Below, one piece after another: positions 1 through 8,461 of a stretch of 64,000 nt of DNA (its first letter is position 1; every line of letters begins with the position of its first letter). The notes under the pieces were generated by a model. It was not told the origin of the DNA. It did not search any database and worked only from the letters and a program-made list of their open reading frames with translations. Made by a program: the position numbers and the translations under genes. Source of the DNA: [Chlorobium] sp. 445 (lineage in GTDB: Bacteria > Bacteroidota > Chlorobiia > Chlorobiales > Thermochlorobacteraceae); the NCBI GenBank assembly GCA_002763895.1, contig NSLH01000002.1, positions 62,001 through 126,000 on the forward strand. The letters run 5' to 3'.

Positions 1-354
1 GCGTAAGCGTGCTGAAAATACACGCAAACTGGCTGACTTGTGAATGAAATCATCAGCCCCAACTTCAAGGCAGACAACCTCGTTGGACTCACCTTCTTTG
101 TTGGTAAAAATAATGATAGGTAGGTATCGCCATTCAGGCTGCATGCGAAGTTTGCGGCAAAGGTCAAGTCCAGATGATTGCCCACGCATGAGATCGACAA
201 CCACAGCATGGGGTTTGGCAGAAATTTTTGCCATTGCCTCAGCTGCATTTTGTGCCCAAATAACCTGGTATCCTTCCTTTTCTAAATGAGCACGTAAAGA
301 CGACACATAATTTAATTCGTCATCGGCGATGAGGATAGTTTTATGGTTTGACAT
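1..354 (-). CDS. Response regulator receiver-domain protein (partial)
   Basis: The reverse strand encodes a protein starting at 354 whose first ~118 residues form a CheY-like receiver domain; the gene runs off the left edge. Visible features are the acidic pair in the N-terminal IADDE motif, the phospho-acceptor Asp in VVDLMRG, the Thr in IIIFTNKE and the conserved Lys in DFIHKSAS. Any output domain lies outside the window, so DNA binding or enzymatic output cannot be judged. A 307-base gap separates it from the next gene, so it is probably transcribed on its own. The receiver assignment is secure; its partner kinase is unknown. Confidence 0.88.
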   Translation of the reverse strand, partial: MSNHKTILIADDELNYVSSLRAHLEKEGYQVIWAQNAAEAMAKISAKPHAVVVDLMRGQSSGLDLCRKLRMQPEWRYLPIIIFTNKEGESNEVVCLEVGADDFIHKSASLRVFSARLR

Positions 355-661
355 ATTGTTTTGGTTTGTGTTGTATAAGTTTGTTTCATTCGTTCAGATA
401 ATTAGAATGTTCTCTGCTTAAAACAACATAAAGAGCATAACTAAGAGAACCTCTAAAGAACTCGGGGCAATATGCAAGTCTAAACTTATTTGCGACGCAG
501 CAACCACTGTGTTGGTTGCTCTACAAACTTTGAGCCTTGCTGACTGGAAGGCTCTTTCTACAGGGAGAGGAAACAAGTTCAGTCATACAAATATAACAAA
601 AACGCAACACACTTGCAATCGATATGTTGAATGAACTTGATTTGCTGTGTTAGAGCTGTGT
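355..661. other. Intergenic region with two short inverted repeats
   Basis: No convincing ORF is present. Two perfect inverted repeats stand out: AGCAACCA/TGGTTGCT (499-506 and 513-520, 6-base loop) and GAGCCTT/AAGGCTC (532-538 and 548-554, 9-base loop). They lie 100-160 bases beyond the end of the minus-strand gene at 662 and may form its 3' hairpins, but neither is followed by a clear T-run on the minus strand. The right-hand part next to 354 should hold the promoter of the response regulator gene; I cannot pick a convincing box. Confidence 0.4.
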
Positions 662-1405
662 TTAGAAGCGAGCAGAAAGTGAGAGCATCAAGCCTTCTGT
701 GCGTAAGGGAAGTGTAGTAAATGCGTGAGACGAAATTAAGATGTTAGAGCCAAGTTTGCTTTCTTGCCCTTCATTTACAAGTCTTACTGCGTTAATTGCA
801 CTAAGCAATCGGTTGATGCCCATAGCAGCAATGACATAATAACTTGACTGAAATGCAGTTTCGCTCGATACCCAAATCTCACGGTAGCGCTGGCGATGCA
901 GATTGCTTTGCCATTGCCAATCATCGGCAACTTCATAAATAGCACCATATTGACGCCGACGCAAGCGTGACTCATTAAATGCAGCTCGGCTTTGCCAGTC
1001 AGCAATATCGCGCCAAAACTCGCTACTCTTGTTTCCATCAGCTACATTAGCATACAATCGCGCAAAAGTTTGATAATCTTCACGTTGGATATTGCCATAG
1101 ACGGTGAGTGTCGTAACGCCAAGAATCAGAGCCGCGTCAGCCGCTAAGAAATACTGTCCACTCTCAAAACGCCCTGCATACAATTCTCCCAAGCCGGGCA
1201 GAATAAAAGAAAGCAACGCAGCAAGCGCTGGCGATTTTGTAGGCGGTGCGCTCTCAATATCTAAAGTAATCGGGCTTAAAGAGTCCTTGATGTGAAGCGT
1301 AGACGGTGCATTAGCAAAAATTTTAGGCGAAAGTAACTTCTGTGCGAGCAAAAGTTGAGGTGTTAGGCTAAAGATAATGGTCAGTAAAATCACTGCTAAT
1401 TGCAT
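662..1405 (-). CDS. Exported/membrane protein, DUF5683-like
   Basis: A 247-residue protein. It opens with a signal-peptide-like segment (MQLAVILLTIIFSLTPQLLLAQ). Around residues 55-105 is a pair of hydrophobic segments with the pattern SPALAALLSFILPGLGELYAG, typical of the DUF5683 family of Bacteroidetes/Chlorobi membrane proteins, which often carry a Pro-Gly-(x)-Gly-(x)-x-Tyr turn. The rest is polar and rich in Arg and Gln, with a hydrophobic SSYYVIAAMGINRLLSAINA segment before the C-terminus. Function is not known. It starts 10 bases after the ccmF stop and is probably cotranscribed with the ccm genes, but nothing in the sequence shows a role in cytochrome assembly. Confidence 0.6.
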   Translation of the reverse strand: MQLAVILLTIIFSLTPQLLLAQKLLSPKIFANAPSTLHIKDSLSPITLDIESAPPTKSPALAALLSFILPGLGELYAGRFESGQYFLAADAALILGVTTLTVYGNIQREDYQTFARLYANVADGNKSSEFWRDIADWQSRAAFNESRLRRRQYGAIYEVADDWQWQSNLHRQRYREIWVSSETAFQSSYYVIAAMGINRLLSAINAVRLVNEGQESKLGSNILISSHAFTTLPLRTEGLMLSLSARF

Positions 1406-1415
1406 ATCTTATTGC

Positions 1416-3771
1416 TTATGAAGAAGTAATCAAAGATTCTTTTGCTTTTGACGGCTCGGTAGCGCCAGAGAATTCATTTGGCAAGGCTTTGTGCGAAACA
1501 CTAAGCTGACGCTCTTGCCAACGACGATAAATCGAGAGACAGAAGCCGAAGAATACAATGTAAGTGCCAAGCCAAAGCACATTGATAAAGGGCTTAACAC
1601 TGGCTTCCACGATCAGTGTTTCAGCAGGTAATGAAGAAGGTGAAAGACCCTGTACTTCAATCATCACTTTGCGGTTGTTGGCATCGATGTTGATGAGAGA
1701 GACTTTTATTGAGGAATTGCTTTGAAGCGAAGCTGGTTGAAGCTCGGGAGCAGTGCCGGCTTTAATCGTCAGCGTAGGCTCAAGGCGCTCAACCATATTG
1801 TCTTTGCTGACTTCCAAATACGCCCCAATCTTTATAGGCTGCGAGCCATCTGGACTTAGTGAATTCGGATCTTGATACATCTTAAAGCCAGTGAATTTCA
1901 CACTGTAGCCTTGCAGGGTTTGCACTTCATCTTTAGCTAATACCAAACGTTCGCCAGAGGGACGGCGCATCAAATTGACAGGAGCGATATAAAAATCTTT
2001 GGTAAGATAGTGCAAGACCTCAGGGTTTTGCACGGTCATTCGGCGCGTTTCATACATCACAGGCATAGCAAGATATTCTTTTCCATCATCCTTGACTTGA
2101 ATTTTGAAGCCATTTTTTGCACCATCGATTTTTTCCACACCTAAGTATGTCATCTCTTTGCCGAAGGCTTGAACAGGATGCCCGATAGGCAATTCCACGA
2201 ATTTACTTTCATCATACTTGCCCGAACCAATAATACCAAGTAACATCAAAGCTAATCCCACATGGGTCAGTGAGCCACCTGCAAAGCGCAGGTTACTTTT
2301 TGCGACTTTCAGGAATACTTGTGCGTTTGCAAAGAGCGAAAATGAAGCAGTTAGGGAAAGGAGAATCATGCCCCAGTCTGTCATACCAAAAACGATCAGT
2401 ATGGATGTAAATCCCATAGCCAATGCGACAGGTACCGCAAGATTTTTGACAAGATTGTCGCGATCGATTTTTTCCACCAAATCAGTTGACCAATTGCTGA
2501 AAGCAAGCCAATCATGATAGCAAGGGGAAGTGTGGTTTTGTTGTAAAACTCTGGCTCAATTTTAGTAAGCGGTCGTCCTAAAATTTGATCAATGAGAGGT
2601 GTAGATGTGCCTGCAAGCACTACGAAACCGATGAGCATGAGCACAAGGGAGCCGCTGAAGAGGAAAAATTCGCGTGAGTAGAGAGAATCGGCGTATTGAG
2701 CAGATTGAATACTTCGGAAGCGCCAGAAAAGCAACAGAAGTCCACCGCCGAAGAAGACGACACAAAATGCGACAAGTTGGTTGTAAAGTCCAAGGTCGGT
2801 GAAGGAATGCACGGATGTATCGCCCAGTACGCCGCTGCGTGTAAGAAAAGCGCTATAGAGGATGGCTGAGTAAGCAAGAATGGCAAGAAAGAGGTTAAAG
2901 CGTTTGAGAGAGCCGCGTTTTCTTTGCACGAGGGTGGTATGCAGCAGGGCCACAATCATCAGCCAGGGTACAAGCGAGGAATTTTCTACAGGGTCCCAGC
3001 CCCAATAGCCCCCCCAACCGAGAACTTTTATATGCCCAGTAGCCGCCCATCATAATGCCTGTGCCGAGTGTCATGGCGCTGAAGAGAATCCACGGCAAGG
3101 CTGGACGTACCCAGTCATCATATTTATTTTTCCACAGTGCAGCAATGGCAAAACTAAACGGCACAATCAGTGAAGAAAAGCCCAAGAAAAGTGTTGGAGG
3201 GTGAATCACCATCCAAGGATTTTGCAGCAGGGCGTTGAGTCCATCACCTTCTTGAGGAGGCTCACCGAGCACTAATGCAAACGGATCACTGCCAATGACC
3301 CCAATACCGGGCACTTGAATACCCATGATCATGGAAAGCAAGAACACTTGCGAGAGCGTTAGAACTGTCATCACAGGAGCTTCATAGTCTTTTGCAGTGC
3401 GAATTACAAAGAGCCCCAAGAGCGCACCGTAGAACATCCATAGCATAAAACTGCCCTCTTGACCGGCATAAAAAAGTCGAGATGAGGTAAAAAAGCTCGA
3501 GTGTGGTGTCGCTGTAGCTCTTGACATAGTTGTACTGGAATTGATGCGTGAGAATAAGGTAGAGCAGATGCAAGCCATTGATGACGATAGCAATAAACAT
3601 GGCAAGGAACGCATAGCGTCCCATTGAGAGCCACTCGCGCTGAAGTGACCAATCATGCTCAGACTGTGCAGCTTTGAAATAGGCTACTACAGCAACAAGT
3701 GCAGCAACAAAGCCAATGATGGTAATAAATTTTCCAGTGAGAAACTCCATGAACAGGGCGTCGGTAGGCAT
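1416..3771 (-). CDS. ccmF: Cytochrome c haem lyase subunit CcmF (three frameshifts)
   Basis: A polytopic membrane protein of the System I cytochrome c maturation machinery that helps attach haem to apocytochromes at the outer face of the inner membrane. The pieces join into one CcmF: an N-terminal membrane block, the AGQEGSFMLW segment, the Trp-rich haem-handling motif read as GWGGYWGWDPVENSSLVPW near 2970-3030, and a C-terminal part ending at 1416. Breaks occur near 3472 (T6 on the coding strand, one extra), 3030 (A4, one extra) and 2480 (A6, one missing). Correcting each restores conserved sequence, so sequencing error is more likely than decay. Start at 3771 is the first ATG; MEFLTGKF at 3750 is an alternative. 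It follows ccmE by 50 bases. Confidence 0.92.
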
Positions 3772-3821
3772 ACTACTTTGAAGCGGTTAGTGTAATTAGA
3801 AAAAAAAGAAAGCCAAGAGAC

Positions 3822-4221
3822 TTAAATCTTCTTGGCTTTATCGGCTTCTTCGGATTGATACTTTGATGGACACTTGACGAGAATATCTTTGGCGTGCAGC
3901 GTACCGTCTTCATACTTGCCCTGCACCACAATACTTGTGGCTTGCTCGAAATTGTTTGGCTTACCGTTGGGGTAAATTACACGTGTCTCTTTGCCCGATT
4001 CATCTTTCATATAAAAATGTGAAAACATTCGCATTGGTTTCAGTGGGTTTCTCTTTCACCCAGTAGCCTTTGATATAGCAGACTTTTTTCGTCTTTGAGG
4101 CTTCATCAAGGTCGGCATAGCCGATGGTGCTGTTGCCCCATTCTTGTGCTGTAAAAGCTAGCCAAGCAAGCACGGCTACCAAGATTGCACCGCCAGCCAG
4201 CATTTTTGGATTCTTGAGCAT
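3822..4221 (-). CDS. ccmE: Haem chaperone CcmE, Cys-type variant (one frameshift)
   Basis: A membrane-anchored periplasmic haem chaperone. Residues ~8-24 form the N-terminal anchor (AILVAVLAWLAF), followed by an OB-fold domain ending ATSIVVQGKYEDGTLHAKDI and then LVKCPSKYQ. At the haem-binding site the usual His-x3-Tyr is replaced by Cys-x3-Tyr, the variant known from some archaea and Desulfovibrio. A frameshift near 4020 lies in a run of five T on the coding strand; removing one joins NVFTF to YMKDESG. The protein is about 135 residues, normal for CcmE. It lies between ccmD and ccmF, all on the minus strand. No CcmA, B, C, G or H is visible in the window. Confidence 0.9.
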
Positions 4222-4336
4222 GTTTAGAGATAATTTATCTTTTAGTGATTTGATGTGCTGTGATTTGCTATTCTATTTTCTGCGTGCAGTGGCTTTTCTT
4301 AGCCTTTTCAATTTACGCTATTTCTGACTCTGTTTT

Positions 4337-4362
4337 AAACGCTAAAGCGTGCCTTAGCGTTT
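4337..4362 (-). terminator. Hairpin overlapping the ccmD stop codon
   Basis: A perfect 9-base inverted repeat, AAACGCTAA (4337-4345) and TTAGCGTTT (4354-4362), with an 8-base loop. It covers the ccmD stop codon and lies ~115 bases ahead of ccmE. The T-run (TTTTT) is on the plus strand, so it is not a textbook terminator for the minus-strand operon. It may be a partial terminator or a processing/stability hairpin between ccmD and ccmE. Confidence 0.45.
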
Positions 4363-4512
4363 TTGCTGAGTGTCATCTTGCTCAGAGAATTGCTGCTCCA
4401 ACGCGGTGAGTTTTTTTTCAAGACGCAAGAGATAGATGAATAATCCTGTGAAGATGACCAGGACAATGACTAGAACTACATAGATTGAATTTTGCGTGAA
4501 GAACTCTTCCAT
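4354..4512 (-). CDS. ccmD: CcmD-like small membrane protein
   Basis: A 52-residue ORF read directly from the reverse strand. It starts MEEFFTQNSIYVVLVIVLVI, has one transmembrane helix (about residues 10-29), then a positively charged and coiled segment LLRLEKKLTALEQQ and a hydrophilic tail. Size, single helix, Arg/Lys flank and place ahead of ccmE fit CcmD, the small protein that helps release holo-CcmE from CcmC in System I; sequence alone is too short to prove this. Its last codons lie within an inverted repeat at 4337-4362. Confidence 0.7.
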   Translation of the reverse strand: MEEFFTQNSIYVVLVIVLVIFTGLFIYLLRLEKKLTALEQQFSEQDDTQQKR

Positions 4513-4677
4513 TTTTGGAGCTTTTTCATTTTGCGCTTTTTCGTTTTGCGCTTAGCGTTGCGCTCAGCTTTCAAAATAGCAAAAGGCGCATAAACGTTTT
4601 TAGGCGATGCCCTTGTGAAAAGTGCAGTTATGATTACTTTCGAGGAAATACGCGAACCGCAAAAAAAGCATTGCGCT

Positions 4678-5440
4678 ATGAGACTTACGCCGATTGACAT
4701 CAAGAAACAGACATTTAACAAATCTTTGCGTGGTTACGAACCAGAAGAAGTGGAAGCTTTCTTAGGTACTGTGTCAAAGCAGTGGGAAGAGCTCTTAGCG
4801 GAGCAAGATGCGCTCAAACGTCGACTCTATGAGCTTGAAGGGCAGGTGCAAAAGTTCAAGGAAGTCGAAAGCATGTTGCACCAGACACTGGCGCAAGCAC
4901 AGCAATCGACGGCAAGTGTGGTAGAGAATGCCAGGCGTGAAGCGGAACTAATTCGACAAGAAGCACAGATGAAAGCAGCGCAGATTTTGGAGCGCGCGAA
5001 AAAGTGATGCAATAGCATTGAACGATGATATCGAGCGCCTCAATGCACAAAAACATGAGATTATTAGCAAACTGCGCCTCTTGCTTTCCTCTCAACTCGA
5101 GCTACTGAATTCCTTTAGTGCAAATGAAGATAGCTACATTGTAAATCAAATTGCGGCGCGCAAGCAACTGCGCGTCCAAACTCAGCACGGCTTAGCGGCA
5201 AGCGAAGGCACAACTGCAGCACCGAAGCTCAATGACGCTGCCGACCAGAGCACAACTTCAACCATGGCGCCGGCAACTACTCAACCTGCGCCATCAGCAT
5301 CGCCTGCTGCGCTCAATGCTGATGGTGCAACGCCGTCTGTAGAGAAAACTACACGCTATGAAGTGCCTGTTGAGACTTACAAAAGTTCTCTCAGTACGCG
5401 CAAAGCCAACATTGATGAAATTCTCAATAGCTTAGAGTAA
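4678..5440 (+). CDS. divIVA: DivIVA-domain cell division/polarity protein (one frameshift)
   Basis: DivIVA proteins are coiled-coil scaffolds that bind curved membrane at poles and septa. The N-terminus MRLTPIDIKKQTFNKSLRGY followed by EPEEVEAFL is the DivIVA membrane-binding signature, followed by a coiled coil (residues ~30-150) and a low-complexity Ala/Thr/Pro tail. The ATG at 4678 is chosen because conservation begins there; an upstream ATG at 4615 adds unconserved residues. The frame breaks near 5003 in GCGAAAAAGTG; removing one A of five gives RAKSDAIALNDDIE and restores the ORF to 5440. The gene heads a plus-strand group with the aminotransferase 17 bases downstream. Confidence 0.85.
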
Positions 5441-5457
5441 CCAAATTACCCTGCACC

Positions 5458-6689
5458 ATGTCAGCACGCTATCAGCCTGCAAAGCGCACGCAGAATTACA
5501 AGTATGCAATTCGTAATATTGTTGCAGAAGCAAAAAAAATCGAAGCGCAAGGACGCAAAGTCATCTACCTCAACATCGGCGACCCTGCACTCTATGGCTT
5601 TCAACCGCCTGAGCCCTTGCAAGAAGCTATCACCAAAGCTGTGCGTGAGGGTTACAATGGCTATTCACCATCTGTTGGTATCACTGAAGCGCGCGCTGCA
5701 GTCGCTGAAGAAGCGTACCGACGCGGCATCAAAACCACGCCTGATGATGTCATTTTCACTTACGGTGCATCAGAGGCAGCGGATTTAGTCTTCACGGCAT
5801 TGTTAGAGCCGGGCGATGAAGTACTCGTACCTGCGCCGGGCTATCCACTCTACACAGCAATTGCAGCAAAACTAGGTGCAGTGGAAGTCAAGTATCACCA
5901 AAACCCTGAACGCAACTGGCAACCCGACGCAGATGAACTGCGTGAGAAAATTACAGCGCGCACGAAACTGCTGGTGATTATCAACCCAAATAATCCAACT
6001 GGCGCACTGTATTTACCTGAAACACTCAAAGCTATGCTCAATGTTGCACGCGAGCATGGGCTGATTGTAATTGCTGATGAAGTCTATCACAAACTGATTT
6101 TTGAAGGTGCTCATGTGCCAATGGGCAGTCTGGCTGGTGATGATTTGCCTGTAATTACGATGGAATCGCTGTCCAAAAACTACCTTGCACCGGGCTGGCG
6201 CTTGGGATGGATGACCGTAACAAATGCACATCTGATTGCTGACCTGATGGCAGCGATTCGCAAACTAGCTGACGCTCGGCTCAGTGCCCCAATGCCAGCG
6301 CAGCATGTCATCAAAACGGCAGTGTCGTTAGCGACGTCTTATCTTGACGACACAATGCAGCGATTGCGTGAGCAGCGCGATATCACTTTTGAGATGCTAA
6401 ACCAAATCAGTGCAATAAAATGCAATAAACCCGAGGCGCCTTCTACGCTATGGCACAGATAAACCTTGAAAACGGCGAGCTGGGTACAGATGAAGAGTTT
6501 GTCTTAGGGCTACTGCGTGAAAAAGGCGTACTCTTTGTGCATGGTTCAGGGTTTGGTACGGATCCAAAAGATGGATTTTTTAGAATCGTCTTTTTGCCTG
6601 ATGCCGAAACACTGCGCGAAGTCTATTCACGCGTGGCGGATTTTGCGGTGCAATTTCGTGAAGCAAAACTTGCCGCCAGCATAAAATAA
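5458..6689 (+). CDS. Class I/II PLP-dependent aminotransferase, AlaA/AspC-like (one frameshift)
   Basis: A fold-type I aminotransferase that transfers amino groups between an amino acid and a 2-oxo acid using pyridoxal phosphate. Visible marks are the IINPNNPTGALY segment, IADEVYHKL, and SLSKNYLAPGWRLGW with the PLP-binding Lys and the substrate carboxylate-binding environment. The frame breaks near 6436, where GAGGCGCC is missing one G; restoring it gives EGAFYAMAQINLENG and continues to 6689, for about 411 residues, normal for the family. Sequence character is closest to alanine-type (AlaA) transaminases, but substrate is not certain. Confidence 0.85.
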
Positions 6690-6775
6690 CAGGCAGTGCA
6701 ACATGCAGTTTCTTTGTCTGCAAACATTGTTGAGCATCAACTCATCTTTAAGACGCTCATAAAAAACTGGTAAAA

Positions 6776-7597
6776 ATGACTGACCTGCGCAAAAAAATCA
6801 CCGAAGCACACGACTTTATTCGAACCAAGACCACCGACACTTATCCTGTGGGTATTGTGCTTGGCACAGGACTTGGCGGACTTGCTAAAGAAATTGAAAC
6901 GCAACTTGTCTTAGAATATGAACACATTCCGCACTTTCCACTTTCGACAGTAGAATCGCACAGCGGACGGCTAATTTTCGGAACGCTCAGTGGCAAAAAG
7001 GTGGTCGCTATGCAGGGGCGTTTTCATTACTACGAAGGCTACTCCATGCAAGAAATTACCTTTCCAATTCGTGTGATGAAAACCTTAGGTGTCAAAACGC
7101 TGTGCATCTCAAATGCTTGCGGTGGGCTAAATCCGCTCTATCGCAAAGGTGATATTATGATTATTGACGACCACATTAACCTTATTGGCGACAATCCGCT
7201 GATTGGAAAAAATGATGACGAACTCGGTCCGCGTTTCCCCGACATGAGTGAGCCGTACTCGAAGCGTTTGATTCAGTTAGCAGAAGAAGCGGCACTTGAG
7301 CTAAAAATCAAGGTGCAGCGTGGTGTCTATGTGGCACTCTCGGGTCCAAGTTTGGAGACGCGTGCAGAATACCGAATGCTGCGTCTGCTTCAAGCTGATG
7401 TGGTGGGCATGTCCACTGTGCCTGAAGTGATTGTTGCAAATCATCAAGGCACAGAAGTGTTAGGCATCTCAATTATCACGGATGAATGTTTTCCTGAAAG
7501 CCTCAAGCCTGTTGATGTAAAAGAAATCATCGCTGCAGCAAACGAAGCCGAGCCGAAGATGACCGCTATCTTCAAACGTGTAATTGAAAAGCTATAA
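6776..7597 (+). CDS. punA: Purine nucleoside phosphorylase, type I
   Basis: Cleaves purine (deoxy)ribonucleosides with phosphate to base and ribose-1-phosphate in purine salvage; cytosolic and usually trimeric. The 273-residue protein shows GIVLGTGLGGL at the phosphate-binding N-terminus, VESHSGRLIFG, the Arg/His phosphate site MQGRFHYYEGYS, ISNACGGLNP, and the purine-binding region GPSLETRAEYR followed by VGMSTVPEVIVA, as in the PNP/MTAP family. Glu in LETRAE and the region near ITDECFP fit PNP rather than MTAP. The length is normal and the frame intact. The start ATG follows an 86-base gap after the aminotransferase. Confidence 0.93.
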   Translation: MTDLRKKITEAHDFIRTKTTDTYPVGIVLGTGLGGLAKEIETQLVLEYEHIPHFPLSTVESHSGRLIFGTLSGKKVVAMQGRFHYYEGYSMQEITFPIRVMKTLGVKTLCISNACGGLNPLYRKGDIMIIDDHINLIGDNPLIGKNDDELGPRFPDMSEPYSKRLIQLAEEAALELKIKVQRGVYVALSGPSLETRAEYRMLRLLQADVVGMSTVPEVIVANHQGTEVLGISIITDECFPESLKPVDVKEIIAAANEAEPKMTAIFKRVIEKL

Positions 7598-7652
7598 GCC
7601 CGCGCTTACAGAGTTTGCTCAAAGAACCACAACCACACCTAAAGCCTAAGAA

Positions 7653-8024
7653 ATGAAAACTGTGTTGATAATTGGCGTGGGCAGTTTTATCGGCGGCACA
7701 CTTCGCTATCTTGTTGCACAGCAAGTGCAAAAGAATTTTCTGTCGACTTTCCCGTTTGGTACGCTAAGCGTCAATATCGTAGGGTGCTTTTTGATTGGGC
7801 TCGTCTTTGCGCTAAGCGATAGAGGTAATCTGTCTCAAGAGTGGCGACTCTTCTTGGCAACGGGCATCTGCGGTGGTTTTACAACTTTCTCGGCATTTTC
7901 AAATGAAACCATTGCTTTGCTGCGCGATGGTCAATTTCTCTATGCAGGGCTGTATGTAACCAGCAGCGTTACACTTGGACTGGTAGCGACATTTTTGGGA
8001 TACATGATTTTGAAAGGGCTATGA
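7653..8024 (+). CDS. crcB: Fluoride ion channel CrcB/Fluc
   Basis: A 123-residue four-helix membrane protein that forms dual-topology dimers exporting fluoride. Typical motifs are GSFIGGTLRYLVA in helix 1, PFGTLSVNIVGCFLIG in helix 2 with the pore-lining Asn, and GICGGFTTFSAFS in helix 3 with the conserved TTFS break. The stop codon overlaps the ATG of the next gene (ATGA at 8021-8024), so the two are translationally coupled. The 55 bases upstream are too short and lack the conserved bases for a fluoride riboswitch. Confidence 0.94.
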   Translation: MKTVLIIGVGSFIGGTLRYLVAQQVQKNFLSTFPFGTLSVNIVGCFLIGLVFALSDRGNLSQEWRLFLATGICGGFTTFSAFSNETIALLRDGQFLYAGLYVTSSVTLGLVATFLGYMILKGL

Positions 8025-8376
8025 TTGAAAAAATCCTGATGCAAAATTGCTGCGCATCTTCGTGGGTGAATCTGATAAACATGGCGCCATTCCACTCTAC
8101 GAATCCATTATCTTTGAGGCAAAAAAATACGGGCTCGCTGGTGCCACCGCCATGCGCGCTGTGATGGGCTTCGGTGCAAATTCCATTATTCACACCGCAA
8201 AACTGCTCGAGATTTCTTCTGACTTGCCAGTTGTTATCGAAATTGTCGATGTCGAAGAAAAAGTGCGCAAGTTCGTCGAGCATGTAGAAGAACTCTTCGA
8301 GCAAGCAAAAGCGGGCGGGTTAATCACGATTGAGAAAGCCGAAGTGATTCGCTACAAACCCGGTCAGAGAGCCTAA
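8021..8376 (+). CDS. DUF190 (PII-like) protein coupled to crcB (one frameshift)
   Basis: A ~118-residue protein of the DUF190 family, small proteins with a PII/ferredoxin-like fold often encoded next to crcB. Conserved stretches are LLRIFVGESDKHG, PLYESIIFEAKKYGLAGAT, MRAVMGFGANSIIHTAKLL, and LPVVIEIVDVEEKV. The natural start is the ATG at 8021, which overlaps the crcB stop. It leads into MIEKI and, after restoring one C in ATCCTGATG near 8036, into PDAKLLRIF, matching the usual DUF190 N-terminus. Function is not established; a sensor or modulator of the fluoride channel is an inference from gene order. Confidence 0.85.
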
Positions 8377-8461
8377 CTGGCGCTACATGCTCGACTTTTG
8401 GGAAACCCTTACTTGGCGCTTTGCCTCATGTTGCTGCGCTCTACTATTGCCTGAACATGGT

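Noticed and set aside
5000-5010. Programmed ribosomal frameshifting in divIVA, korB and other genes
   Set aside because: The breaks lack conserved slippery heptamers with downstream structures, go both +1 and -1, and affect many unrelated genes.
7598-7652. Fluoride riboswitch upstream of crcB
   Set aside because: Only 55 bases separate punA and crcB, and the conserved pseudoknot bases are not recognisable.
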